Part shown: positions 17,993 to 25,832 of the stretch, piece by piece
How positions within the stretch are numbered: position 1 is the stretch's first letter
Layout of the letters: the number at the start of each line of letters is the position of its first letter
Assembly: GCA_016302065.1 (NCBI GenBank)
Contig: JAEDOI010000008.1
Coordinates: 1 to 33,869 of the forward strand
Direction of reading: 5' to 3'
Source: Bacilli bacterium
Lineage (GTDB): Bacteria > Bacillota_I > Bacilli_A > RFN20 > CAG-826
DNA: 33,869 nucleotides
Position numbers and translations under genes: made by a program
The notes under the pieces: generated by a model
Database searches by the model: none
What the model was told of the DNA's origin: nothing
Seen by the model: the letters and a program-made list of their open reading frames with translations, nothing else

Positions 17993-19418
17993 AAAAGTAA
18001 GAGTTAGATATGCTCCTTCACCTACAGGTTATTTACATATTGGTGGAGCAAGAAGTGCGCTTTTTAATTATTTATTTGCTAAAAAATATAACGGTGATTT
18101 TATTATAAGAATCGAAGATACTGATATTGAAAGAAATATTGAAGGTGCTGAAAAAAGTCAAATTGACGATTTAGAATGGCTTGGAATTATTGCTGATGAA
18201 TCACCATATAAAGTTAATCCTCGTTATGCTCCTTATAGACAAATGGAAAAGCTTGATATTTATAGAAAGTATGCCTTAGAACTTGTTGAGAAAGGATATG
18301 CATATTATTGCTATTGCAATGAAGAAGAATTAAGCGAAATGAAAGAAGAGCAACTTTCTAATGGTGTAAAATCATTTAAATACGATAGAAGATGTCTTTC
18401 ATTAACTGAAGAGGAAATTGAAAAATATAAACAAGAAGGTCGTAAACCATGCATTAGATTAAAAATGGAAAGTGGAGTTACTTTTAAATTTAATGATCTT
18501 GTTAGAGGCGAAGTAAGTTTTAAAAGTGATGACATTGGTGATTTCGTTATTATGAAATCAAATGGAATTCCTACATATAATTTTGCTGTTGTTGTTGATG
18601 ACCATTTGATGGAAATTACTCATTGTCTTAGAGGTGAGGAACATCTAAGTAATACCCCAAAACAATTACAAATTTATAAATATTTCAATTGGGAACCACC
18701 TCAATTTGGACATATGACCATTATTATTAATCCAAATGGTAAGAAATTAAGTAAGAGAGATCATAATATTCTTCAATTCATGTCTCAATATAGAGAACTT
18801 GGATATCTCTCAGAAGCAATATTTAATTTTTTATTCCTGCTTGGTTGGACAAGTGAAGATAATAAAGAAATTTTCTCAAAAGAAGAAGCTATTAAAGCTT
18901 TTGATCCTGCAAGATTATCTTCTTCTCCATCAATGTTTGATAATAAGAGACTTGAATATATGAATTCTTATTACATTAAAGCATTAGATGAAAATTCATA
19001 TAAAGAAAAAGTATATCCATTTATTAAAGAATTTGAATCTAATGAATTTAGTAAGGAAAGACTTGAAGAAATATCGCTTTATTTTAAAAATGAAATTACT
19101 AAATTAAGTGATGTTAAAATTATGCTAAATGATTTATTACATCCAATATATGAATTTGATGAAGAAAGCAAAGAAATGCTTCAAAAAGAAAGTTCTAATG
19201 TTGTGTGCTCATTATTTAAAGAAAAATTAGCAAAATTAGAAAAAATTGATGAAATCTCTATTAAATCTTTATTTAAAGAAATTCAAAAAGAAACTAACAT
19301 TAAAGGTAAAGATTTATATATGCCAATTAGATTAAAGATAACTGGAAAAAATCATGGTTTAGAGATGTATCATATTATTGAAATACTTGGTAGAGACCTT
19401 GTATTATCTAGATTATAG
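17985..19418 (+). CDS. gltX: Glutamyl-tRNA synthetase
   Basis: Class I aminoacyl-tRNA synthetase charging tRNA-Glu, 477 aa from the ATG at 17985, chosen for GGAGG at 17974-17978. The HIGH-type motif is APSPTGYLHIGGARSALFNY, and the KMSKS-type loop is KLSKRD. The SWIM-region zinc cysteines of some GluRS are partly present (YYCYCNEEEL..RRC). Whether it also misacylates tRNA-Gln cannot be judged here. It ends in TAG. Confidence 0.96.
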   Translation: MDKKVRVRYAPSPTGYLHIGGARSALFNYLFAKKYNGDFIIRIEDTDIERNIEGAEKSQIDDLEWLGIIADESPYKVNPRYAPYRQMEKLDIYRKYALELVEKGYAYYCYCNEEELSEMKEEQLSNGVKSFKYDRRCLSLTEEEIEKYKQEGRKPCIRLKMESGVTFKFNDLVRGEVSFKSDDIGDFVIMKSNGIPTYNFAVVVDDHLMEITHCLRGEEHLSNTPKQLQIYKYFNWEPPQFGHMTIIINPNGKKLSKRDHNILQFMSQYRELGYLSEAIFNFLFLLGWTSEDNKEIFSKEEAIKAFDPARLSSSPSMFDNKRLEYMNSYYIKALDENSYKEKVYPFIKEFESNEFSKERLEEISLYFKNEITKLSDVKIMLNDLLHPIYEFDEESKEMLQKESSNVVCSLFKEKLAKLEKIDEISIKSLFKEIQKETNIKGKDLYMPIRLKITGKNHGLEMYHIIEILGRDLVLSRL

Positions 19419-19438
19419 TAAATATTAAATTTTTAAAG

Positions 19439-19444
19439 TATAAT
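19439..19444 (+). promoter_or_regulatory. Promoter -10 box of rpoE-fba
   Basis: TATAAT begins another copy of TATAATATTAAA, 24 bases before the rpoE ATG. No terminator is visible after gltX, so read-through is also possible. Confidence 0.6.
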
Positions 19445-19468
19445 ATTAAATTGGAAAAAGGAGTAATT

Positions 19469-19852
19469 ATGGAAAATTATAAAAATGAATCAATGGTTGA
19501 CGTTGCTTATTCAGTTTTAAAAGAAATGGAAGATAAAATTTCTTTTAAAGAATTATATGCAAAAGTTACAGAATTAATTGGATTAAGTGAAGAAGAAGCT
19601 ACTAATAAAATGTCTATGTTTTATACCAATCTTTCTTTAGATGGAAGATTTGCAGCTCTTAAAAATGGAGAATGGGATTTAAAAGAACGTTGCGTTTATG
19701 ATGCTAAAGATGATTTCAATTTATTCTATGATGATATGGATAATGAGGAAAAAGAAAATAAAGATGACGATGAACGTGATGATAGCGAAAATAATGAAGG
19801 TGAAGATGGCATTGACATCGAAGATTCATCTTCTGAAGATGATATAGATTAA
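19469..19852 (+). CDS. rpoE: DNA-directed RNA polymerase delta subunit
   Basis: Delta factor, a Firmicutes-specific RNA polymerase accessory protein that promotes RNAP recycling. It is 127 aa from the ATG at 19469 (AAGGAG seven bases upstream). The N-terminal HARE-HTH domain covers residues ~1-80 (SMVDVAYSVLKE, ISFKELYAKV, FYTNLSLDGRFAALKNGEWDL). The tail from ~90 on is almost all Asp/Glu. rpoE close to fba matches Bacillus; pyrG, which lies between them there, is absent. Confidence 0.95.
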   Translation: MENYKNESMVDVAYSVLKEMEDKISFKELYAKVTELIGLSEEEATNKMSMFYTNLSLDGRFAALKNGEWDLKERCVYDAKDDFNLFYDDMDNEEKENKDDDERDDSENNEGEDGIDIEDSSSEDDID

Positions 19853-19871
19853 TTAAAAAGGAGAAAAATAT

Positions 19872-20741
19872 ATGAAATCTAGACTAGTTTGTATGTGCGA
19901 TATGTTAAAGAAGGCACATGAAGGTCATTATGCTGTTGGTCAATTTAATATCAACAACCTTGAATGGGTAAGTGCAATTCTTGATGAATGTCAAGAATTA
20001 CAAGCACCAGTTATTTTAGGTGTTAGTGAAGGCGCAATGAAGTATATGGGTGGATGCGACACAATTGTTGGAATGGTAAATGGTTATATTGAAGATAATA
20101 ATATTACAATTCCAGTCGCTTTACATGTTGATCATGGTTCATCTTTTGAAGTTTGTAAAAAAGCAATAGATGCTGGCTTTACAAGTGTTATGATTGATGC
20201 AAGCCATCATAGTTTAGAAGAAAACATTGCTATTACTAAAGCAGTTGTTGAATATGCTCATGCTCGTGGAGTAAGTGTTGAAGCTGAACTTGGACATGTT
20301 GGTGGACAAGAAGATAATGTAAAGAGCAACGGAATTCTTTATGCAGATAAAGATGAATGTAAGAGAATGGTTGTTGAATCAGGAATTGATGCTTTAGCTC
20401 CAGCTCTTGGATCAGTCCATGGACCATATCATGGAGAACCAAAACTTGGATTTAAAGAAATGCAAGAAATTAATGAATTATGTGGAATTCCTCTTGTTCT
20501 TCATGGAGGAAGTGGAATACCAGATTATCAATTAAAGATGGCTATTGAAAGAGGTACATGTAAGATTAATGTTAATACCGAATGTCAACAAGGTTTTGCA
20601 AAAATTGTTAGAGAAATTTGTGCAACAACTGATGAATCAAAAGTTTATGATCCTAGAAAAATTGTTGGCCCTGCAAAACAAGGTATTAAAGACGTTGTAA
20701 AAGCTAAATGCGAAGTATTTGGCTGTATCAATAAAGCTTAA
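19872..20741 (+). CDS. fba: Fructose-bisphosphate aldolase, class II
   Basis: Zinc-dependent aldolase of glycolysis, 289 aa. The zinc/catalytic signature is ALHVDHGSSFEVCKKAIDAG, followed by SVMIDASHHSLEENI, EAELGHVGGQED, LGSVHGPYHGEPKL and the phosphate-binding VLHGGSGIP, then KINVNTE. It follows rpoE by 19 bases with an AAAGGAG site, so it is probably co-transcribed, and it ends at its own terminator. Confidence 0.97.
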   Translation: MKSRLVCMCDMLKKAHEGHYAVGQFNINNLEWVSAILDECQELQAPVILGVSEGAMKYMGGCDTIVGMVNGYIEDNNITIPVALHVDHGSSFEVCKKAIDAGFTSVMIDASHHSLEENIAITKAVVEYAHARGVSVEAELGHVGGQEDNVKSNGILYADKDECKRMVVESGIDALAPALGSVHGPYHGEPKLGFKEMQEINELCGIPLVLHGGSGIPDYQLKMAIERGTCKINVNTECQQGFAKIVREICATTDESKVYDPRKIVGPAKQGIKDVVKAKCEVFGCINKA

Positions 20742-20749
20742 TGAAAGGG

Positions 20750-20774
20750 ACTCAATCTTAACGATTGAGTTTTT
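20750..20774 (+). terminator. Intrinsic terminator of fba
   Basis: An 8-bp stem ACTCAATC / GATTGAGT (20750-20757 with 20763-20770) with loop TTAAC is followed by a T run. The next gene's ATG lies only six bases beyond the run. Confidence 0.85.
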
Positions 20775-20780
20775 ATAAAT

Positions 20781-21557
20781 ATGGAATACGAAAAAGAATT
20801 AAATGCTGCTTTAGAAGCTGCATTAAAAGCTAAGGAAGTTGTTCTTAAATATTATTACGGTGGATTTAAAGTCGAAATTAAAGAAGATAGTAGTCCTGTA
20901 ACTGATGCTGATAAAGCCAGTGATAAAATTATAAGAGATTATTTAGGTGCTCGTTTTGATTATGCTTTTTTAACAGAAGAAAGTGCTGATTCAAAAGAGA
21001 GATTGAATAGTGATTATGTATGGATTGTTGATCCAATTGATGGAACAGAAAATTATGTAAGTAAAGATGGTGAATTTACAATTAATATTGGGCTATCTTA
21101 CAAGCATAAAGCTGTTCTTGGGGTCGTTTTACTTCCTGCAAAAAATGAAATTTATTATGCAGTTTTAAATCATGGAGCATATCGCATTAAAGATGGAATT
21201 ACAACTAAAATACATGTTAATGATAAAATAGAAGATTTAACTGTTCTTTGTAGTAAAAACCATACGAATAAAAAAGAAGAAGAAACAATTGAAAAGCATA
21301 AAGATCGCATAAAGCATATTAAAAAAATAGGAAGTAGTATAAAAGCTTGTTATATTGCTTCAGGGCTTGGTGAAATATCATATAGAATGAGTCAAGGAAC
21401 TAAAGAATGGGATACTTGTGCTTTTCAAATTATAGTTGAAGAAGCTGGAGGATTAGTCCTTAAACCAGATAAAACTCCTATTACATATAATAGAGTCGAT
21501 GTTTATAATAGAGAAGGATATATCATTATTAATCGTATAGAAAACTTTTTATTTTAA
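20781..21557 (+). CDS. Inositol monophosphatase-family phosphatase, CysQ-like
   Basis: Mg-dependent, lithium-sensitive type phosphatase, 258 aa. Metal-site motifs are seen as SPVTDADKASDKII, LTEESAD, WIVDPIDGTENYV and the C-terminal EWDTCAFQIIVEEAGG. The SSIKACYIASG...EWDTCA layout resembles CysQ (3',5'-bisphosphate nucleotidase) more than plain inositol monophosphatase, so recycling of pAp is the best guess. There is no Shine-Dalgarno; the ATG follows the fba terminator. lepA starts two bases after its stop. Confidence 0.85.
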   Translation: MEYEKELNAALEAALKAKEVVLKYYYGGFKVEIKEDSSPVTDADKASDKIIRDYLGARFDYAFLTEESADSKERLNSDYVWIVDPIDGTENYVSKDGEFTINIGLSYKHKAVLGVVLLPAKNEIYYAVLNHGAYRIKDGITTKIHVNDKIEDLTVLCSKNHTNKKEEETIEKHKDRIKHIKKIGSSIKACYIASGLGEISYRMSQGTKEWDTCAFQIIVEEAGGLVLKPDKTPITYNRVDVYNREGYIIINRIENFLF

Positions 21558-21559
21558 AG

Positions 21560-23374
21560 ATGGAATATAGAGCTGATAGAATTAGAAATTTTAGTATTAT
21601 TGCCCATATAGATCATGGTAAGTCGACCTTAGCAGATCGTATTTTAGAATGCACTCATGCAGTTGAAAAAAGAGAGCTTAAAGAACAAATGCTTGATGAT
21701 ATGTTTCTTGAAAGAGAAAGAGGAATAACAATTAAGTTAAATGCGGTTACTGTTGAATATCAAGCAAATAATGGGAACACCTATATTTTTAATTTAATAG
21801 ATACTCCTGGGCATGTCGATTTTACATATGAAGTTTCTCGTTCCCTTGCTGCTTGTGAAGGGGCATTATTAGTAATTGATGCAACTCAAGGTGTTCAAGC
21901 TCAAACTTTGGCTAATACTTATTTAGCAATGGATAATGATTTAGATATAATTCCAGTTATAAATAAAATTGATTTAAATAGTGCAATGATTGATTACTGC
22001 AAAGATGAAGTTGAAGAAAAAATTGGAATCCCTAAAGAATTTGCAATTTGTGTTAGTGCAAAAACTGGGGAAAATATTAAAGATATCTTAGAAGCAGTGG
22101 TTGAGCATGTTAGACCTCCAAAAGGAAGTATAAATAATCCATTAAAAGCATTAATATTTGATTCTTATTACGACTCTTATAGAGGTGTTGTCGTTTTAAT
22201 AAGAATTAAAGATGGCAAAATTAAGGTTGGAGATAAAATAACCTTTATGAGAGCAAATAAGGAATACGAAGTTACCGAATTAGGAATTAGAACACCAAGT
22301 GAGGTTAAGGTAGATACTTTAAATTGTGGTGAGGTTGGTTATTTGTGTGCTCAAATTAAAGATATTCACGATGTTCATGTTGGCGATACTGTTACTTTAT
22401 CTTCAAATAAAGCCTTAGAGCCTTTACCTGGTTATAAAAAAATAAACCCAATGGTTTATAGTGGTGTTTATCCTACAGACAGTAGAAAATACAATGATTT
22501 AAAAGATGCATTAGCTAAATTATCTTTAAATGATGCAAGTTTAAAATTTGAAAACGAAACATCTAAAGCTTTAGGATTTGGATTTAGATGTGGATTCTTA
22601 GGTCTTTTACATATGGATGTTATTCAAGAAAGACTTGAACATGAATATGAATTGGATTTAATTTTAACTGCGCCAAGTGTTGTGTATAAAGTTAATTTAA
22701 CTGATGGAACTTCAATTCTTTTAGAAAATCCAGGTGATATGCCAGATTTAACAAAAATTAAATCTATTGAAGAGCCATATGTTAAAGCTCATATAATGAC
22801 ACCTAAAGAATATGTTGGTCCAATTATGGAATTATGCCAAGAAAAAAGAGGAAGTTATGTCGATTTAGAGTATTTTGATGAACAAAGAGTTAATGTAATT
22901 TACGATATTCCTTTAAGTGAAATAATATATAATTTCTTTGACAAATTAAAAAGCTACACTAAAGGTTATGCCTCACTAGATTATGAATTTTTAGAATATC
23001 GAGTTTCTAATTTAGCTAAAATGGATATTTTATTAAATGGTGATGTTATTGATGCTTTAAGTAGTATCGTTTATAAACCATTTGCCTATAATAGAGGATT
23101 AAAACTTGTTTCTAAATTAAAAGAAGTTATTCCTCGTCAACAATTTGAAATACCAGTACAAGCAGCGATTAATGGAAAAATTATAGCAAGAGCTGACATT
23201 AAATCGGTTAGAAAAGATGTCCTCGCTAAATGTTATGGTGGAGATATAACTAGAAAGAAGAAATTGTTAGAAAAGCAAAAGGAAGGAAAAAAGAGAATGA
23301 AGTCAATTGGAAGTGTTGATGTTCCTCAAGAAGCTTTTATGTCCTTAATTTCTATTGATGATGATGAAAATTAA
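21560..23374 (+). CDS. lepA: Elongation factor 4 (LepA)
   Basis: Ribosome-associated GTPase that back-translocates stalled ribosomes or aids initiation/assembly. It is 604 aa, normal. G1 is AHIDHGKSTLADRI, G2 is RGITIKLNAV, G3 is DTPGHVDF, G4 is NKID and G5 is SAKTG. The LepA-specific C-terminal domain ends with RKDVLAKCYGGDITRKKKLL and KKRMKSIGSVDVPQEAFM. It has no clear Shine-Dalgarno and probably relies on coupling to the phosphatase gene. In Bacillus the next gene is hemW; here about 6.5 kb of other genes intervene. Confidence 0.98.
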   Translation: MEYRADRIRNFSIIAHIDHGKSTLADRILECTHAVEKRELKEQMLDDMFLERERGITIKLNAVTVEYQANNGNTYIFNLIDTPGHVDFTYEVSRSLAACEGALLVIDATQGVQAQTLANTYLAMDNDLDIIPVINKIDLNSAMIDYCKDEVEEKIGIPKEFAICVSAKTGENIKDILEAVVEHVRPPKGSINNPLKALIFDSYYDSYRGVVVLIRIKDGKIKVGDKITFMRANKEYEVTELGIRTPSEVKVDTLNCGEVGYLCAQIKDIHDVHVGDTVTLSSNKALEPLPGYKKINPMVYSGVYPTDSRKYNDLKDALAKLSLNDASLKFENETSKALGFGFRCGFLGLLHMDVIQERLEHEYELDLILTAPSVVYKVNLTDGTSILLENPGDMPDLTKIKSIEEPYVKAHIMTPKEYVGPIMELCQEKRGSYVDLEYFDEQRVNVIYDIPLSEIIYNFFDKLKSYTKGYASLDYEFLEYRVSNLAKMDILLNGDVIDALSSIVYKPFAYNRGLKLVSKLKEVIPRQQFEIPVQAAINGKIIARADIKSVRKDVLAKCYGGDITRKKKLLEKQKEGKKRMKSIGSVDVPQEAFMSLISIDDDEN

Positions 23375-23399
23375 TTAATGCATTTTTTTATTTAAGATT

Positions 23400-23405
23400 T
23401 ATAAT
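23400..23405 (+). promoter_or_regulatory. Promoter -10 box of the secreted amidase/lipoprotein cluster
   Basis: TATAAT followed by AAAGATAATAATAA lies 33 bases before the ATG at 23439. The ribosome binding site is the G-rich GGGGGAG at 23426-23432. Confidence 0.5.
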
Positions 23406-23438
23406 AAAGATAATAATAATTTTTTGGGGGAGAAAATT

Positions 23439-24416
23439 ATGAATAAGAATAAATTCGTTTTATTAACTACGTGTATATTTATTTCTTCGTTGTTTTCTAT
23501 TTATTCTAATTTTAATCATTCATTAGAAAATAGAACGCAGCAATGTATTTTTAAAACCGATGGTTGTACAAAAAAACAGTTTCTATCAAACAACATTTAC
23601 AATTATTCGATTGAACCGGTTTATGATGTTGTTCAAACACCAAATGGAAATGATGCGGTAGTTCAAGTTAATGAGGAGTTATTTGACGCAGAAATACTTT
23701 CTCTTAATGCAACTACAAATCAAGCTTATCCTGATGCAATTATGCTTAGAGGCGCAACAAATTTATATAATTGTCACTCATATGCTTGGTATAGTCAAAG
23801 CATAAATAATATTTACTGGATGAATAATCCTTCAAAGTATTATGAAGATTTAAGTTATATTGAAACAAACACACCTGAAATTGGGGATATCGTTTGCTAT
23901 TTTAGTGATAATTGAACAATTATTGAAAGTGATGATTTAAATTTGCATTCTGGAATAATTGTTGGAACCAATAACAATCAGCCTAATTCATTACTAAATA
24001 GTGTAAATACGTTTGTTGTTGAATCGAAGTGGGGCAATTTGGGTTTGTATAGACATACTGGCAATTATTGTCCGTATGTAATTGAAGGCAATGTTTCGTA
24101 TATTAAATATTATAAGAGACACGAGTCCCATTCGTACAATTTTAGTTATGAATGGGTGGATTATACAAAACATTTAGCATCGTGTGAGTGTGGTGAAGAA
24201 AAGCAAATGTCCCATGTTGTTCAAGCGGGAAGTTCAACTGGAATGTATAAAACATGTTTGTTATGTGGAGGACTTGCAAGAACTGGCATTATTCATTTTT
24301 CAACAAGATTTCTAAAAATGTCTAAAAATGGTAGTTATATATTACCTAATGGTGTAATCGTATTAGTGGATCAAGATATGGAATTATTTTTTAAAGGAGA
24401 ATTAATTTTTGAATAG
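23439..24416 (+). pseudogene. Secreted NlpC/CHAP-like cysteine amidase, split by an in-frame TGA
   Basis: Read through one TGA (23913-23915), this is a 325-residue exported protein; both halves are in the same frame. Residues ~1-25 form a signal sequence. The putative nucleophile Cys is in LYNCHSYAWY and the His in LHSGIIVG, as in papain-like amidases of the CHAP/NlpC kind. The TGA falls between them, so neither half would be active. The C-terminal part has CECG and CLLCGG, a zinc-ribbon-like pattern. The second half has only a TTG start without a ribosome site. Trp is TGG several times in this gene, so TGA is most simply a TGG-to-TGA nonsense change or a read-through site. Codon use is richer in CpG than its neighbours. 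Family assignment is tentative. Confidence 0.65.
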
Positions 24417-24891
24417 TATGAAATATATTAAACTTTGTTACATTATTCTTTTATTAGCAGGCTTTAATTTATTATCTGCTTGTTCATCTACTGATTTATA
24501 TAATGAAAGAGAAAAAAACAAACTAATAAAAGAAGATATAATTTCTATTGTACTTAAAGAAGATGATTATTTAGGAAAAAAAGTAAAAATAAGTGAGGAA
24601 AATAATATTATTGACATTTCTTCAATAATATTTGAAATAACTAAAGAAAATAATATTAATAAAGATAAGACTTCATATATTAATGAAGATAAGAATATTG
24701 AATTTAAATCTACATTAGCTTTTGAATTTCAAATAGTAGTATATTCAAAAGAGAGTAAATTGAATTTTTATACTTATTCTAAAGATTTTGTATTTTATGA
24801 ATTAGTAAACGAAAAATATGTGGCATTTAATGGTGATTTTGATTCTTTTTCAACTTTAACTTCTTATATAGGAGGTGATTATGAAGAATAA
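24409..24891 (+). CDS. Small lipoprotein, unknown function (1 of 3)
   Basis: About 160 aa with a lipoprotein signal: a hydrophobic stretch then LLSAC|SS, the Cys being acylated. The TTG at 24409 lies nine bases after AAGGAG (24394-24399) and is favoured over the ATG at 24418, which is 18 bases away; both give the same mature protein. The mature part is charged and predicted beta-rich, with FEFQIVVYSKE and a final YVAFNGDFDSF. It overlaps the end of the amidase gene, so it belongs to that transcript. Its C-terminus resembles that of the next gene. Function unknown. Confidence 0.8.
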   Translation: MNSMKYIKLCYIILLLAGFNLLSACSSTDLYNEREKNKLIKEDIISIVLKEDDYLGKKVKISEENNIIDISSIIFEITKENNINKDKTSYINEDKNIEFKSTLAFEFQIVVYSKESKLNFYTYSKDFVFYELVNEKYVAFNGDFDSFSTLTSYIGGDYEE

Positions 24892-25309
24892 AATATATTT
24901 AATTTTTCCTATAATTTTATTATCAAGTTGCACTTCTTCACTTAATGAAAAAGAATCTTTTAAGTTAATAGAAGAAAATAAAGTATATCAAATCATAAAC
25001 AGTGAAAGTGTCTATTCTTCTGTTAATATTGTTATTGAAGATAGAAAATCAGTGCATGAACTTTATAGTGCATTTAGTTTAGTCTTAAATGAAAATAATT
25101 TAAATAAGGAGTTAACTAATCAAACTACTGAATTTTCAAATATTAATAATGAATTTAGAGGCAAGTTTACAAATGTATATCTTAAAGTTGAGTTTGAATA
25201 TTATTATTCCTTAACTGATTATATAATTTTTGTTAAACAAAACGACAATATTTATTGCTTTAATGGTAATAAAGAGAACTATGATTTTATAGTTAATTAT
25301 AGAGGTTAA
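24881..25309 (+). CDS. Small lipoprotein, unknown function (2 of 3)
   Basis: 142 aa from the ATG at 24881, set by AGGAGG at 24870-24875; a GTG two codons upstream is less likely. The lipobox is LLSSC. The mature part ends with YIIFVKQNDNIYCFNGNKEN, similar in spacing to the upstream lipoprotein (FVFYELVNEKYVAFNGD), which suggests paralogy. It overlaps the upstream gene by 11 bases. No known family recognised. Confidence 0.8.
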   Translation: MKNKIYLIFPIILLSSCTSSLNEKESFKLIEENKVYQIINSESVYSSVNIVIEDRKSVHELYSAFSLVLNENNLNKELTNQTTEFSNINNEFRGKFTNVYLKVEFEYYYSLTDYIIFVKQNDNIYCFNGNKENYDFIVNYRG

Positions 25310-25312
25310 AAT

Positions 25313-25768
25313 ATGAAAAACATACGCAAATCCTTATTATTTTTACCAATTTTACCTTTAATATTTAGTTGTAATAGTTCATCTAATTTTGCTTCACAAG
25401 TTGAAGATTTATTAGTTTCAAGAGATAATTTTAAGTCTATTACTATATGTGAAAATTACTTTTCAACGAATTATTATAAAGAAGAGAGTTTATTAAAAGC
25501 TAAACAAATGTATGATAAAATCACTTCATTTATAAATGAAGAAAATTATGATTTAAAAGTTACTAAAATTATTAATAGTGATAATGGAACTGAATTAACT
25601 AATATGTATGCTGGAATTCGTGTTTCTATTTTTGAAAGCAATGATTTTCAAACATCAATCTATGTTACAAAAGATGGCTATACTTATTTAACAAGAATTC
25701 ATTATGATGCTTTAGCATTTAATTCAACAAGCAAATTATATTCTTATTTATATAGTTATATAAATTAA
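25313..25768 (+). CDS. Small lipoprotein, unknown function (3 of 3)
   Basis: 151 aa with lipobox LIFSC after a short positively charged start (MKNIRKS). The mature part has a helical stretch (LLKAKQMYDKITSFINEEN), then strands (GIRVSIFES, TSIYVTKDGYTYL) and a Tyr-rich end. It begins three bases after the previous stop and ends just before a terminator, closing the operon. It may be a distant third paralogue. Function unknown. Confidence 0.8.
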   Translation: MKNIRKSLLFLPILPLIFSCNSSSNFASQVEDLLVSRDNFKSITICENYFSTNYYKEESLLKAKQMYDKITSFINEENYDLKVTKIINSDNGTELTNMYAGIRVSIFESNDFQTSIYVTKDGYTYLTRIHYDALAFNSTSKLYSYLYSYIN

Positions 25769-25776
25769 AATAGAAG

Positions 25777-25805
25777 AAAAATGCACCTCTACAAGGCGCA
25801 TTTTT
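25777..25805. terminator. Bidirectional terminator between lipoproteins and uracil permease
   Basis: The outer stem AAAAATGC / GCATTTTT (25777-25784 with 25798-25805) encloses an inner CCT/AGG pairing. It has a T run on one side and an A run on the other, so it can serve both convergent units. Confidence 0.75.
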
Positions 25806-25832
25806 AATTAATTTGTTTGTTATATTAAAGAA

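Noticed and set aside
23913..23915. General UGA=Trp code (translation table 4) or selenocysteine for this genome
   Set aside because: The conserved genes all read through with TGG for Trp and remain intact with TGA as stop; an AT-rich genome with table 4 would use TGA for most Trp. No selenocysteine-type stem-loop stands out after the codon and the site is not at the catalytic Cys.
23943..24416. Independent gene starting at the TTG at 23943
   Set aside because: There is no ribosome site, and it begins inside the conserved His motif region of the amidase fold; it is the 3' half of the interrupted gene.
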